Part shown: piece after piece, positions 15,163 to 23,895 of the stretch
Layout: every line of letters starts with the position of its first letter
How positions within the stretch are numbered: the first letter of the stretch is position 1
DNA from: Hyphomicrobiales bacterium
GTDB lineage: Bacteria; Pseudomonadota; Alphaproteobacteria; Rhizobiales; Xanthobacteraceae
Length of the DNA: 32,013 nt
Direction of reading: 5' to 3'
NCBI GenBank assembly: GCA_009377695.1
Contig: WHTP01000068.1
Coordinates: forward strand, 1-32,013
Made by a program: the position numbers and the translations under genes
Notes under the pieces: generated by a model
Told to the model about the DNA's origin: nothing
What the model saw: the letters and a program-made list of their open reading frames with translations, nothing else
The model's database searches: none

Positions 15163-16041
15163 ATGATGACGCAACTCACGTCGGCGCAAGCCGTCATCCT
15201 CGCCATCAACAGCTTCGCGTTCGGCGGCCTCCTGTTCCTGCTGTCGGCGGGATTCTCGCTGATCTTCGGCCTGATGCGCATTCCGAATTTGATGCATGGC
15301 TCCTTCTTCATGCTGGGAGCGTATTTCGGAGTCTCGCTGCTCGACTGGGGAGTCAACTTCTGGGTCGCGGCGCTGCTGAGTGGCTTGGCCATGGCCGTCA
15401 TCGGCGGGATCATCGAGCGCTTCCTGTTGCGCCGCCTGGAAGGACAGGTGCTGCCGCAGGTGCTGCTGACGCTCGGCTTCGCTTTCATCATCGCCGATAT
15501 CTGCCTGATGGTCTGGACCGGCGACCCGTGGCAACCGACAGCTCCGCCATCATTGCGCGGCGCGGTGCAGGCTTTCGGGCTGTTCTTTCCGCTCTATCGC
15601 CTGGCGATCCTCGCCGTCGCCGTAGCGGTCGCGATCGCGCTCTGGATCATGGTCGACTGGACCCGCCTTGGCGCCATGATCCGCGCCGGTGTCGACGACC
15701 CGCCGATCGCGCGGGTGGTCGGCATCAAGGTGTCGCAACTGTTCACGCTGATCTTCTGCCTCGGCGCGGCGCTGGCCGCCTTCGCTGGCGTAATGGGAGC
15801 GCCCTTTCTGTCGGTCTACCCAGGTCTCGATTTCGAAATGCTGCCGCTCGCCTTGATCGTGGTGATCCTGGGCGGCACCGGCAGCCTGCTCGGCGCGCTG
15901 GTCGGCAGTTTTCTCCTCGGCTTTCTCTACAATTTCGGGCAGGCAATGTTCCCCGACCTCGCCTATGTGATCCTGTTCTTGCCGATGCTGCTCGTGCTGG
16001 TGCTACGCCCGCAAGGCTTGTTCGGTCGGGTCGTCGCATGA
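15163..16041 (+). CDS. Branched-chain-type ABC transporter permease (LivH-like)
   Basis: A 292-residue, strongly hydrophobic protein with about eight membrane segments, starting at ATG 15163 (MMTQLTSAQAVILAINSFAF). ATG 15166 is equally possible, and a GTG at 15142 lies inside a repeat and was not chosen. AGFSLIFGLMRIPNLMHGSF is the standard first LivH motif, and GVDDPPIARVVGIKVSQLF is the cytoplasmic EAA-like loop that meets the ATPase. ALIVVILGGTGSLLGALVG near the end is also typical. The ribosome site is poor (AAGAG). Its stop overlaps the start of the next permease gene (ATGA), so translation is coupled. It forms the pore with the LivM-like protein in the inner membrane. Confidence 0.92.
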   Translation: MMTQLTSAQAVILAINSFAFGGLLFLLSAGFSLIFGLMRIPNLMHGSFFMLGAYFGVSLLDWGVNFWVAALLSGLAMAVIGGIIERFLLRRLEGQVLPQVLLTLGFAFIIADICLMVWTGDPWQPTAPPSLRGAVQAFGLFFPLYRLAILAVAVAVAIALWIMVDWTRLGAMIRAGVDDPPIARVVGIKVSQLFTLIFCLGAALAAFAGVMGAPFLSVYPGLDFEMLPLALIVVILGGTGSLLGALVGSFLLGFLYNFGQAMFPDLAYVILFLPMLLVLVLRPQGLFGRVVA

Positions 16042-17039
16042 ATGGACGGCTGCGATACGCAACGATCGGCGCGGCACTGGTGCTGCTCGCCACCCTGCCC
16101 TGGTGGGTAGGCAATTCCTACTACATCAACATTGCGAGCCAGATTCTGCTGTTCGCGGTGTTCGCGCTCGCGCTCAACGTGCTGGTCGGCTACGCCGGCC
16201 TGGTTTCGCTCGGCCATGCCGGCCTGTTCGCCATCGCCGGCTATACCGCGGCGTTGCTGCTGCAAGCGGGCTACGGCCATTTCGCCGCCGACACTGCCGC
16301 CATTGTCGTCACGCTGGCCGCCTCGGCGATCTTCGCCGTGCTGGCGCTGCGCTCGACCGGCATCGGCTTTTTGATGATCACGCTGGCGCTCGGCCAGATC
16401 GTCTGGGGGATCGCCTACCGCTGGGCGAGCCTGACCGGCGGCGACAACGGCGTCAACGTGACCACGCGGCCTTCACCGTTCGGCATCAGCCTGGCCAACG
16501 CGCCCTCGTTCTACTTCGCGTCACTGGTCGTATTTCTGCTCGCGTTTGCGACCATGGCGGTATTCGTGCGCTCGCCGTTCGGCGCAAGCCTGCGCGGAAC
16601 CCGCGACCAGGCGAGGCGGATGAACGCGCTGGGCTACAATGTCTGGCTGATCCGGTTCGTGGCCATCGTGTTCTCCGGATTCTGGACCGGCATCTCGGGG
16701 CTTCTGTTCATCTACTACAACCAGTTCGTCAGCCCGCAGGTGTCGGCGCTCACCGCCTCGGCCGAGGTGCTGCTGATGGTGATCTCGGGCGGCACCGCCA
16801 CGCTACTCGGTCCGATCGCCGGCGCGATCATCGTCGTCGTGATGAAAAACGTGGTCAGCGCCTATGTCGAGCGCTGGAACCTGGTGCTTGGCCTCATCTT
16901 TATTGTCATCATCACCTTCATGCCGGACGGGCTGGTGCCTGGCACGGTGAGGCTTTGCCGATGGAGCTGGCACGTCATCCGGTGGAACGGAAAGCCGGCG
17001 CCAGCGATGGAGAAGCACAGTCCGGGAGCGCCACCATGA
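16038..17039 (+). CDS. Branched-chain-type ABC transporter permease (LivM-like)
   Basis: A 333-residue membrane protein starting at ATG 16038 inside the ATGA overlap with the livH-like gene. NVLVGYAGLVSLGHAGLFAI is the LivM signature, and GTRDQARRMNALGYNVWLI is the cytoplasmic coupling loop. SAEVLLMVISGGTATLLGPI is the conserved late segment. After the last membrane helix (ending near FMPDGLVPG) there is a basic tail of about 28 residues that runs into the livG-like start, also by ATGA overlap. Together with the LivH-like protein it makes the permease dimer; no odd features in the membrane part. Confidence 0.92.
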   Translation: MNGRLRYATIGAALVLLATLPWWVGNSYYINIASQILLFAVFALALNVLVGYAGLVSLGHAGLFAIAGYTAALLLQAGYGHFAADTAAIVVTLAASAIFAVLALRSTGIGFLMITLALGQIVWGIAYRWASLTGGDNGVNVTTRPSPFGISLANAPSFYFASLVVFLLAFATMAVFVRSPFGASLRGTRDQARRMNALGYNVWLIRFVAIVFSGFWTGISGLLFIYYNQFVSPQVSALTASAEVLLMVISGGTATLLGPIAGAIIVVVMKNVVSAYVERWNLVLGLIFIVIITFMPDGLVPGTVRLCRWSWHVIRWNGKPAPAMEKHSPGAPP

Positions 17040-17773
17040 GCGCCCTCGCCGTTACTCAACTGTGCAAGGCCTTCGGCGGCCTGCGCGTCACCGCCAGTGT
17101 CAACCTGACGGTCGAAGCGGGCGAGCGGCGGCTGATCATCGGACCCAATGGCGCCGGCAAGACGACACTGTTCAACCTCATCACCGGGGAGATCGCGCCC
17201 GATAGCGGCTCGATCGTGTTGTTCGATCGCGATATCACCCGGGTGGCGAGCTATCGCCGGCCGCATCTCGGCATGGCGCGGACGTATCAAATCATCACGC
17301 TGTTCGACAAAGACACCATCCTGCGCAACGTCACCCTCGCTTTGCTCGGGCTGTCGTCGCTGCGCTGGTCGCCGTTCACAGACCTCGACGGACAGCCGCA
17401 GCTCATCGAGCGCGCCCGCGAAGCGCTCGCCCGCGTCGGCCTCGCGCATCTCGCCGCCCGCCCGCTATCGCAGACCTCCTACGGCGAGCGCCGTCGCGTC
17501 GAAATCGCCATGGCGCTGGCGCAAAATCCCAAAGTGCTGCTGCTCGACGAACCGTTCGCGGGGCTTTCGATCGACGAGCGGCGCGACGTGCGGGCGCTGC
17601 TCAATGCCATCCCACGCGAGGTGACGATCGTGATGATCGAGCACAACATGGACGTCGCGCTCGATTGGGCGGAACGCATCACGCTGCTGCATTTCGGCAA
17701 AGTCATCGTCGAAGGAACACGCGCCGAGGTGGTCGCCGATCCGCGCACCAGGGAGGTGTATCTTGGCCATTGA
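17036..17773 (+). CDS. Branched-chain-type ABC transporter ATPase (LivG-like)
   Basis: A 245-residue ATPase starting at ATG 17036, four bases inside the previous gene. Walker A is GPNGAGKTT (about residue 39), the signature helix is SYGERRRVEIAMALAQ, Walker B is VLLLDEPFAG, and the switch histidine is in MIEHNMD. The Q-loop segment reads MARTYQIITLFDKDTILRNV, as in LivG proteins. The signature starts SYGE rather than the general LSGGQ, which is normal for LivG. The protein powers import at the cytoplasmic face together with the LivF-like ATPase encoded next. Confidence 0.94.
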   Translation: MSALAVTQLCKAFGGLRVTASVNLTVEAGERRLIIGPNGAGKTTLFNLITGEIAPDSGSIVLFDRDITRVASYRRPHLGMARTYQIITLFDKDTILRNVTLALLGLSSLRWSPFTDLDGQPQLIERAREALARVGLAHLAARPLSQTSYGERRRVEIAMALAQNPKVLLLDEPFAGLSIDERRDVRALLNAIPREVTIVMIEHNMDVALDWAERITLLHFGKVIVEGTRAEVVADPRTREVYLGH

Positions 17774-18485
17774 CGCGCTCGGCTTGCACGACATCGACGC
17801 CTTCTATGGCGACAGCCACATCCTGCAGAAGGTTTCGTTCGCGCTGGGCGAAGGCCGACTGCTCGGACTGCTCGGCCGCAACGGCGCCGGCAAATCGACC
17901 TGCATGAATGTCGTGGTCGGCCTCCTGCCGGCGCGCGGCGGCACCGTCGAGGTTTTCGGCGGCGATATCACCCGCCTGCCGCCGGAATCGATCTCGGCGC
18001 GCGGTATCGCGCTCGTCCCGCAGGGACGGCGCATCTTCAAGAGCCTCACCGTCCGTGAGAATCTTATGGTCGCGGCGCGTCCTCCCGATCCCGGCAGCCG
18101 GCACGCGCCATGGACCTCAGAAACGGTATTCGCCATGTTCCCGCGGCTCGCCGAACGCAAACACCAGCTTGCGGCGCATCTGTCCGGCGGCGAGCAGCAG
18201 ATGCTCGCCATCGGCCGCGCGCTGATGGCCAATCCGCGCGTACTCCTGATGGACGAACCGTCCGAGGGACTGGCGCCGCAAATCGTCGCCGACGTCATGG
18301 CCACGATCCGCAAGCTCAAGGAGAGCGGCCTTTCGATCGTCCTGGTCGAGCAGAACCCGCGGCTCGTATTCGACGTCGCCGACGACATCGCCATCCTCAA
18401 CGGTGGGCGGGTTGCGGTGGTCTCGACCCCGGCCGAGCTTACACGCGGTGGCATCGACCTGACCCAGCATCTCGGGGTGTATTAG
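17763..18485 (+). CDS. Branched-chain-type ABC transporter ATPase (LivF-like), TTG start
   Basis: A 240-residue ATPase. The start is TTG 17763 because GGGAGGTG (17751-17758) lies 4-5 nt before it and the protein then begins AIDALGLHDIDAFYGDSHIL, as LivF proteins do; no ATG fits. Walker A is GRNGAGKST, the signature is LSGGEQQMLAIGRALM, Walker B is RVLLMDEPSEGLAP and the H-loop position holds glutamine in VEQNPR, usual for LivF. The first 11 bases overlap the livG-like gene. A short palindrome GCGTCG-TG-CGACGC (18493-18506) follows the stop in the 72-nt gap to the convergent operon but has no T-run. Confidence 0.93.
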   Translation: MAIDALGLHDIDAFYGDSHILQKVSFALGEGRLLGLLGRNGAGKSTCMNVVVGLLPARGGTVEVFGGDITRLPPESISARGIALVPQGRRIFKSLTVRENLMVAARPPDPGSRHAPWTSETVFAMFPRLAERKHQLAAHLSGGEQQMLAIGRALMANPRVLLMDEPSEGLAPQIVADVMATIRKLKESGLSIVLVEQNPRLVFDVADDIAILNGGRVAVVSTPAELTRGGIDLTQHLGVY

Positions 18486-18557
18486 TCTTATTGCGTCGTG
18501 CGACGCTTGTGACCGCCCAGGCCTTGATCTTGCTCCAGGAAATCCGGCGTCGATCCT

Positions 18558-19604
18558 TCACCCGCCGGCGGCGATCAGCCCCTCGATCCGCTTGAGCTGG
18601 TCCGGCGGCATGTTCGCGATCCGGTCGATGAGTTTGCGGATCGCCGCGCCGTCAATGGGACTGACCTCAATGCCGAGCTTTTCCGCGTCGGCGAGATAGG
18701 CCGGATCTTTGTGGGTGGCCATGAACGCCTCCTGCAACGCACGGGCGCGATCCGGCGGCACGCCGGGCGGCGCGGCATAAGGGCGCGACAGCGCGTAGGG
18801 CATTTCGAGAATCTCGATAAGGCGGCGATCCTCGACATTGCGTGCGAGTTCGCGCGCGGTCGGCGCGTCCGGAAACTCCGGGAAGCGGGTGCCGCGTCCG
18901 AACACGACCATCACGCGCACGAAGCCATTGGGTTTAAGCCATTCCGGCTTGTTGGCGCGCACCGAGGACAGCCCGACCGTGCGGCCTTCGACCTCGCCGC
19001 GCTCGATCGCAAGGAACAGCACACTGGAATCCGTGTAGCCCGGGATCACCTTGAGATTGAAACCCAGCCATTCGCGCAGGAGGGTGGCCATGGCGTCGCT
19101 CGACGTGCCCTCCGCCGTGCTGCCAAGAATGATCGGCGGACCGTCGGCACGGCGCGCGTCCTCGAGCGACTTCACCTTCGCATCGCGCCGCAAGATCATC
19201 ACATACGCGTCGTTCACGAGGCTGGACGACGAGCCGAGCCAGGTGAACTTGAGCGGATCGAACTGGATCTTCTGGCCGGTCTTGAGCAGGCCGAGCATCG
19301 GCATGTTGCGCGCGAAGGTGCCGAAGGTGGTGCCGTCCTTCGGCGCGACGTTGTAGATGTAATTCGCCCCGCGCAGCGACCCCGCCCCCGGCATGTTCTG
19401 CACGACGATCGACGGGTTGCCGGGAATGTGCCGGCCGATATGGCGCGCAAGCGCGCGGGCATAAACGTCGTAGCCGCCGCCGGGGCCGTAGCTGACGATC
19501 AGGTTGACGCGTTTGCCTTTGTAGAACTCTGCGACGTCATCGGCCTGCGCCGGCGCGGCGAGCAATATGACAACTAATCCCAACGCTGCGCAAAACCTCG
19601 GCAT
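18558..19604 (-). CDS. Bug/TTT-type periplasmic solute-binding protein (long branch)
   Basis: A 348-residue protein with AAAGGGAG before ATG 19604 and a signal peptide ending APAQA before DDVAEF. FYKGKRVNLIVSYGPGGGYD followed by VYARALARHIGRHIPGNP and VVQNMPGAGSL define the long Bug branch; PKDGT, WLGSSSSLVNDAY and IERGEVEGRTVGLSSV follow. It lies 16 nt downstream of a clearly related gene (19621-20697), and the two agree at well over half of the positions in the first lobe. They look like a tandem duplication with diverged pockets. It is the last gene of the five-gene minus-strand run that starts with the amidohydrolase. No membrane partner is seen. Confidence 0.86.
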   Translation of the reverse strand: MPRFCAALGLVVILLAAPAQADDVAEFYKGKRVNLIVSYGPGGGYDVYARALARHIGRHIPGNPSIVVQNMPGAGSLRGANYIYNVAPKDGTTFGTFARNMPMLGLLKTGQKIQFDPLKFTWLGSSSSLVNDAYVMILRRDAKVKSLEDARRADGPPIILGSTAEGTSSDAMATLLREWLGFNLKVIPGYTDSSVLFLAIERGEVEGRTVGLSSVRANKPEWLKPNGFVRVMVVFGRGTRFPEFPDAPTARELARNVEDRRLIEILEMPYALSRPYAAPPGVPPDRARALQEAFMATHKDPAYLADAEKLGIEVSPIDGAAIRKLIDRIANMPPDQLKRIEGLIAAGG

Positions 19605-19620
19605 GCGTTTCTCCCTTTCC

Positions 19621-20697
19621 TCAGCTCTTCGATTCGGTGAACAACCGGCGCAGATACTCGAGCTGCTGCGGCGGCGCGCTTTCGATGCGCTTGAGTGCGT
19701 GCATGACGTGGTCAGCGGTGACGGGACTCACATCGACCCGCTGCTTCTCTGCGTCCGCGAGATATTGCTTGTCGCGGTGCGTTGCGGCGAATGCGCGCTG
19801 CAGGGCCTCGACGCGCACGGCGGGAACGCCAGGCGGCGCCGCAAACGGACGCGAGAGTTTATAAGGAACCTCGGTGAGTTCGATCAGCAGCCGCGATGCC
19901 TCGTTGCGCGCGAGTTCGCGCGCCGTCGGCACATTTGGGAAGTCTTGATGCCGCGTCTCGCGCGCGAACTGCACCAAGACATGGAAGCCGCTGTTCGGCC
20001 TCAGCCACGCCGGCTTGATCGCTTTGACCGACGACAAGTCAGTGGTGCGCCCATGCACCTCGCCAGGTTCCATGGCGAGGAACAGCGCGCCGGAATCGGG
20101 ATAGCCCACCACCTGCTTGACGTTGAGCCCGATGGTGTCGCGCAGGATGATCGGCACATCGTTGCCGGTCGCACCTTCTGCGGTGCCACCGAGCACCAGC
20201 GGATTGCCGCCGGGCCGGCGTGCATCCTCGATGGTCTTCACCGGGATGTCAGTGCGCACGATCAGGATATAGGCGTCGTTGGCGAAGCTCGACGACGAGC
20301 CGAGCCAATTGAACTTGCGCGGGTCAAATTTCGCATTTGCGTTCGTGCCCAGCATGCCCATCAGCGGCATGTTGCGGGCAAAATGGGCGATCGCAGTGCC
20401 GTCCTTGGGTGCGAGGTTGTTGAGCCAGTTGACCGAACGCAGTGAGCCTGCGCCCGGCATGTTCTGAACGACGACGCTGGGATTGCCGGGAAGATGACGG
20501 CCAAGGTGACGGCCAACCAGCCGCGCATAGACGTCGTAGCCGCCGCCCGGCCCGTAGCCGACGACCAGCGTCACCGTCTTGCCGCGGTAGAAATCCGCGA
20601 CCGCGTCGGCCTTGGCCGGCAACACCAGCAGTGCCATCCACGCCGGTGCCGTCCAGGCAAACGCCGTGAGCACGCGCCCTGCCCATCTCCTGGGCAT
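19621..20697 (-). CDS. Bug/TTT-type periplasmic solute-binding protein (long branch)
   Basis: A 358-residue protein starting at ATG 20697 (MPRRWAGRVLTAFAWTAP) with AGGGAGAG upstream; an in-frame ATG at 20754 gives an unlikely basic extension. The signal peptide ends near LPAKA. FYRGKTVTLVVGYGPGGGYD, GRHLGRHLPGNPSVVVQNMP and WLGSSSSFANDAY match its downstream neighbour, while the second lobe (EPGEVHGRTTDLSSV) differs more. The pairing of two near relatives in one operon suggests either two ligands of one pathway or a dimer-like division of work; neither can be shown here. It follows the deacetylase gene after 136 nt without a visible terminator. Confidence 0.86.
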   Translation of the reverse strand: MPRRWAGRVLTAFAWTAPAWMALLVLPAKADAVADFYRGKTVTLVVGYGPGGGYDVYARLVGRHLGRHLPGNPSVVVQNMPGAGSLRSVNWLNNLAPKDGTAIAHFARNMPLMGMLGTNANAKFDPRKFNWLGSSSSFANDAYILIVRTDIPVKTIEDARRPGGNPLVLGGTAEGATGNDVPIILRDTIGLNVKQVVGYPDSGALFLAMEPGEVHGRTTDLSSVKAIKPAWLRPNSGFHVLVQFARETRHQDFPNVPTARELARNEASRLLIELTEVPYKLSRPFAAPPGVPAVRVEALQRAFAATHRDKQYLADAEKQRVDVSPVTADHVMHALKRIESAPPQQLEYLRRLFTESKS

Positions 20698-20833
20698 GTT
20701 TCTCTCCCTGCGTTCTTTTGCGCCGAGCCTATGCGGTCCAGCAAGGACGGGCAACCGGAGACGAGGGCCGCGGTTAAGAGTCGCGCCTCATCTCGGCGGA
20801 CAGGGTGAGCGCGAGCGTTGCCGCCGCTTCCGG

Positions 20834-21691
20834 TCAACGTCCGACGAACCGACTGGCATAGGTCGGATTCTCGGTCTTGCTGTCGAGCATCCACTGCGCG
20901 ACGTCGGCGTGCTGTGGGAACCAGACGTCGGGGAAGCTCGACAGATATTGCAGAACCTTGCGGAACATGGCCGACATCAAGGGACGGCCGCCGAAATGGC
21001 TGTGCACGCCGACATTGATGAGCGAGCCCGGCTCACAGGCGTGGAGATAGTCGAAAGTTTCCTTGTAAACGTCAAAATAGATCTGCGGGCTCGCGCGGAG
21101 CGCACGGTTGTCGACAAAGTCGCTCCAGGGAATGACGACCACCGAGCCGCTCTTGGTCTTCTGCTGGTACGGCAGGTTTGAATCGAGCGCGTCCGAGCAC
21201 CAGGAGAGCTTCTCCTGCGCGACGATGTCCATGGTGTGCTCGGACCAGCCGTAGATCGGCGTGATCCATCCGGTCGGACGCCGACCGCCCGCCTTCTCGA
21301 TTGCGTCGAGCGTCTGCCTGATGCGGCCGCGTTCCTCCTCCGGCGTCAGCATCGCGAACACCTCATCCTGCAGATAGCCGTGCCCGGCGACGTCATGACC
21401 GGCGCGGACGTATCGGGCAACCGCATCCGGATAGAGTTCCGCCGATCGTCCATTGCAGAACAGCGTCGCCTTGAGACCAACCTCATCGAGAATCCGGCCA
21501 AGCCGCCACACGCCTTCCTTGCCGCCATAGGTCGACCAATTGATCCCGGCAATGTCCGGAATGCCCGGCTTGTTCGGCGTCGTGCGCGGGAAGTAGCTTG
21601 GCGCCTTTCCCTCTGACCAAGTCTCGAGCAGCACGCTGACGATGACTGCCACACGATGACCCTCAGGCCAGGCGAATGCCGGCTTGCTCAT
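20834..21691 (-). CDS. Polysaccharide-deacetylase-fold protein (NodB/PuuE-like)
   Basis: A 285-residue protein starting at ATG 21691 with GAGGAG upstream. The NodB-homology barrel is seen in KATLFCNGRSAELYPDAV, RAGHDVAGHGYLQDE (metal ligands H99 and H104) and WITPIYGWSEHTMD. The usual TFDDG first motif reads LLETWSEGK, close to the NYEEG form of PuuE-type enzymes, with E27 in place of the metal aspartate. PuuE-type members hydrolyse C-N bonds in small molecules such as allantoin, so a small amide is as likely a substrate as a sugar. SHFGGRPLM near the C-terminus supplies the late histidine. No signal peptide, so cytoplasmic. It sits 28 nt after a Bug gene in an operon with an amidohydrolase, which supports a small-molecule hydrolase role. 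Confidence 0.82.
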   Translation of the reverse strand: MSKPAFAWPEGHRVAVIVSVLLETWSEGKAPSYFPRTTPNKPGIPDIAGINWSTYGGKEGVWRLGRILDEVGLKATLFCNGRSAELYPDAVARYVRAGHDVAGHGYLQDEVFAMLTPEEERGRIRQTLDAIEKAGGRRPTGWITPIYGWSEHTMDIVAQEKLSWCSDALDSNLPYQQKTKSGSVVVIPWSDFVDNRALRASPQIYFDVYKETFDYLHACEPGSLINVGVHSHFGGRPLMSAMFRKVLQYLSSFPDVWFPQHADVAQWMLDSKTENPTYASRFVGR

Positions 21692-21719
21692 GAACCAATC
21701 TCCTCGATGCGGGATGACA

Positions 21720-22748
21720 CTATTTGTTGCCCTTGCTGGCTTCGAGCGCCTTGGCGACGACCGGCGCGGGCGTCGCGTAAATGCCATCGATCAGCGCGTG
21801 GACTTCTTCGCCGGTGATCGGTGACACGAAGAGCTTCGTCTTCTCGACTTCGGCCAAGAGTGCCGGGTCTTTCATCGTGCGATCGAAGCTGCGGCGCAGC
21901 AGTTCGGTGCGTTCCTTCGGCAGCTCGATCGGGGCATAGAACGGCCGACCCATCTTGTTCGGCGCCGACCAGAGCGCGAGGATTTGGCGCTCTTCCTCAT
22001 TTCGCGCGAAATCGAAGACTGACGGAACGTCCGGCAGGTCGGGATGCTTCCGCAGCGCGAACTGCACCAGGATGCGGACCTTCTTTTCGGTGATCCAGTC
22101 GGGCTTGATCGCTTGCAGCGTGTCCCAGGTCATCCCGCAACGGCCGTCGACTTCGCCACGCTCCATCGCGATATGGGTCTGCGCCGCTGCCTCATAGCCT
22201 TGCACGACGCGGAACTTGGTGCCGAACAGCGCATTCAAGACGTTCGGATAGATGGTGTCGGTGCTCGCAGGCCCGCCGCTACCGACCACCATCTCGTGCT
22301 TCCTCAAATCGTCGAACGTCTTGATCGGAGAAGCATGCCAGACGATGCAGATATTGACCTCATCATTCGCGTTGCCGATCCAGGTCACGTTAGTGGGATC
22401 GAACTTGGCCTTTACCCCCATCAGCGGGTCGAACGGCAGCGCGCGATGAGCGGCCGCCGCGATGGCGGTGCCGTCCTTGGGTGCGATGCCCTGCATATGC
22501 CCCATCAGGCGGCGGCCGCTCGCACCCGGCATGTTCTGCACGACGAGATTGGGACTGCCCGGGATGTTGCGTCCCCAATGGCGCGCCAGCATCCGCGCAT
22601 AGGCATCGTAAGGCCCCCCCGACGTCGAGCCAACGAAGATCGTGATATCCCTGCCTTTGAAGAAATCCTCGGCCGATGCGTTAGGTGTGGCGGACATCAG
22701 GAACGCGGCGGCCGCGCAGCCGATGGCGAGAGAGGTCCTGTACCCCAT
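21720..22748 (-). CDS. Bug/TTT-type periplasmic solute-binding protein (long branch)
   Basis: A 342-residue protein with an excellent AGGAGG before ATG 22748 and a signal peptide ending NASA. EDFFKGRDITIFVGSTSGGP then YDAYARMLARHWGRNIPG and LVVQNMPGASG place it in the long Bug branch, although the GGGYD loop reads GGPYD. MERGEVDGRCGMTWDTLQ covers the usual ERGEV.G segment and ends in a motif unlike the others, so the pocket probably differs. It lies between the amidohydrolase gene (68 nt upstream) and the deacetylase gene (28 nt downstream), so all three should be cotranscribed and serve one substrate. Confidence 0.86.
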   Translation of the reverse strand: MGYRTSLAIGCAAAAFLMSATPNASAEDFFKGRDITIFVGSTSGGPYDAYARMLARHWGRNIPGSPNLVVQNMPGASGRRLMGHMQGIAPKDGTAIAAAAHRALPFDPLMGVKAKFDPTNVTWIGNANDEVNICIVWHASPIKTFDDLRKHEMVVGSGGPASTDTIYPNVLNALFGTKFRVVQGYEAAAQTHIAMERGEVDGRCGMTWDTLQAIKPDWITEKKVRILVQFALRKHPDLPDVPSVFDFARNEEERQILALWSAPNKMGRPFYAPIELPKERTELLRRSFDRTMKDPALLAEVEKTKLFVSPITGEEVHALIDGIYATPAPVVAKALEASKGNK

Positions 22749-22816
22749 CTTGTTCCTCCTGTGTTGCGCTTTTTTTTGACCGCGACAGCCGTCGCGTTGG
22801 TCGCGACGGAACGCGA

Positions 22817-23773
22817 TCAGAGCTTCAACAGTTTCTTGGCGTTCTCGTAGTAGACCTTGTTCTTCTCCTCGGGAGTGAGCCCGAGCTTGTTGATCAGGTC
22901 GACGCCCTCCTCCTTGAGCACGAACAGCGGTGGCGAGTCGGTGCCGAACAGGAAGTGATCGACGCCAACGGTATCGATTGCGCAGCGCGCGCCGGGCGGA
23001 TGGTAGCAGGTCGACTCCAGGTACATCATCTTGAGGTAATGCAGCGGCTCGTGCTTGATCAGCATCGGCGAATAGGCGCCAAGGAAGAACGCCTCATCCT
23101 GCAGACGGTAGGCGTAGTTCATGCGGCCGATCATCTCGCAGATGCCGCCGCCGAGATGGGTGCCGACGAGTTTCAGCTTCGGGAATTTCTCGAATACGCC
23201 GCGCACGATCAACCGCGCGATCGCAAGCGCGCCATCCATCGGACGCCCAATGCTTGACGCCAGCCGATAGTCGCGCATCCGCTCCTCGCCGAAGCCGACT
23301 GACGGCGGATGAATCACGACGGGGACATCAAGCTCCTGCGCCAGTTGAAAGAATGGCATCGCCTCGTCGTCGTCGGGATACTTGCCTTGCAGGCTCGACG
23401 TGATCCAGGCGCCCTTGAGTTCGTCCTGTTTGATGGCACGCTCGAACTCGCGCAGGAATTCATCGCCGCCGTAGGGCACGGTCGAAGCCATGCCGACGAT
23501 CTGCCCGCGATACTTATTCTGGCATTCAGCGTTGAAGCGGTTCTGGCGTTGGCAACGCTCGAACTGCTGCTTGCGGTCCATGTCGCGCAGATTGTGGATC
23601 GGATTGCTGATGACGGTGATGTCGACGCCGCCGATCTTGGCGGCCTCGAGTGCGTTCTCGATCGTGGTGGGCGAGCGCTTGTACTGCGCGCCGATGTTGC
23701 GATGGAACTGGGTGCCCGTGAAGGCGTCCATGTCCTCAGGCGGGAGGACATGGACGTGAAAGTCAATGATCAT
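22817..23773 (-). CDS. Amidohydrolase-superfamily protein, ACMSD-like
   Basis: A 318-residue TIM-barrel metal-dependent hydrolase or decarboxylase. MIIDFHVHVLPP carries the H6-x-H8 pair, VVIHPP gives H155, LVGTHLGGG gives H206 and FLFGTDSPP gives D279. This is the one-metal pattern of the amidohydrolase-2 group, which includes aminocarboxymuconate-semialdehyde, resorcylate and other ring-acid decarboxylases. No signal peptide. The start ATG 23773 directly precedes the H-x-H motif, and the ribosome site is weak (GGAG about 10 nt upstream). It heads the five-gene minus-strand operon and is divergent from a LysR regulator 133 nt away, a classic arrangement for substrate-induced catabolic operons. 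Hydrolysis versus decarboxylation cannot be settled from sequence. Confidence 0.85.
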   Translation of the reverse strand: MIIDFHVHVLPPEDMDAFTGTQFHRNIGAQYKRSPTTIENALEAAKIGGVDITVISNPIHNLRDMDRKQQFERCQRQNRFNAECQNKYRGQIVGMASTVPYGGDEFLREFERAIKQDELKGAWITSSLQGKYPDDDEAMPFFQLAQELDVPVVIHPPSVGFGEERMRDYRLASSIGRPMDGALAIARLIVRGVFEKFPKLKLVGTHLGGGICEMIGRMNYAYRLQDEAFFLGAYSPMLIKHEPLHYLKMMYLESTCYHPPGARCAIDTVGVDHFLFGTDSPPLFVLKEEGVDLINKLGLTPEEKNKVYYENAKKLLKL

Positions 23774-23846
23774 GCGGCTGCGCTCCGCTGCCCGAGGGGA
23801 GGCGTTGCCGCTTTGGCGCGGCTCGCGTCCCTAACGTTTCCTTGGT

Positions 23847-23876
23847 TTGACAGAAGCTGCCGACTTGGGCTTTATC
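23847..23876 (+). promoter_or_regulatory. Probable lysR-type gene promoter
   Basis: TTGACA at 23847-23852 is a perfect -35 box; TTTATC at 23871-23876, 18 bp later, is a fair -10. Transcription would begin within the palindrome at 23877-23895, which suits autorepression. Confidence 0.45.
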
Positions 23877-23895
23877 TCGCAACTTTATTTTGCGA
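23877..23895. promoter_or_regulatory. Palindromic operator candidate in the LysR/amidohydrolase control region
   Basis: TCGCAA-CTTTATT-TTGCGA is a perfect 6-bp dyad around a 7-nt AT-rich centre, unusual in this GC-rich DNA. It sits 11 nt before ATG 23907 and about 104 nt from the divergent amidohydrolase start. It does not give a symmetric T-N11-A, so binding by the LysR protein is only a guess. Confidence 0.45.

Noticed and set aside
14924-15166. Short plus-strand ORF in the livK-livH gap
   Set aside because: It reads through the hairpin repeats and has no ribosome site or family similarity.
19567-20445. Plus-strand open frame opposite the tandem Bug genes
   Set aside because: Low-information Arg/His/Asp-rich translation spanning two real genes; a shadow frame.
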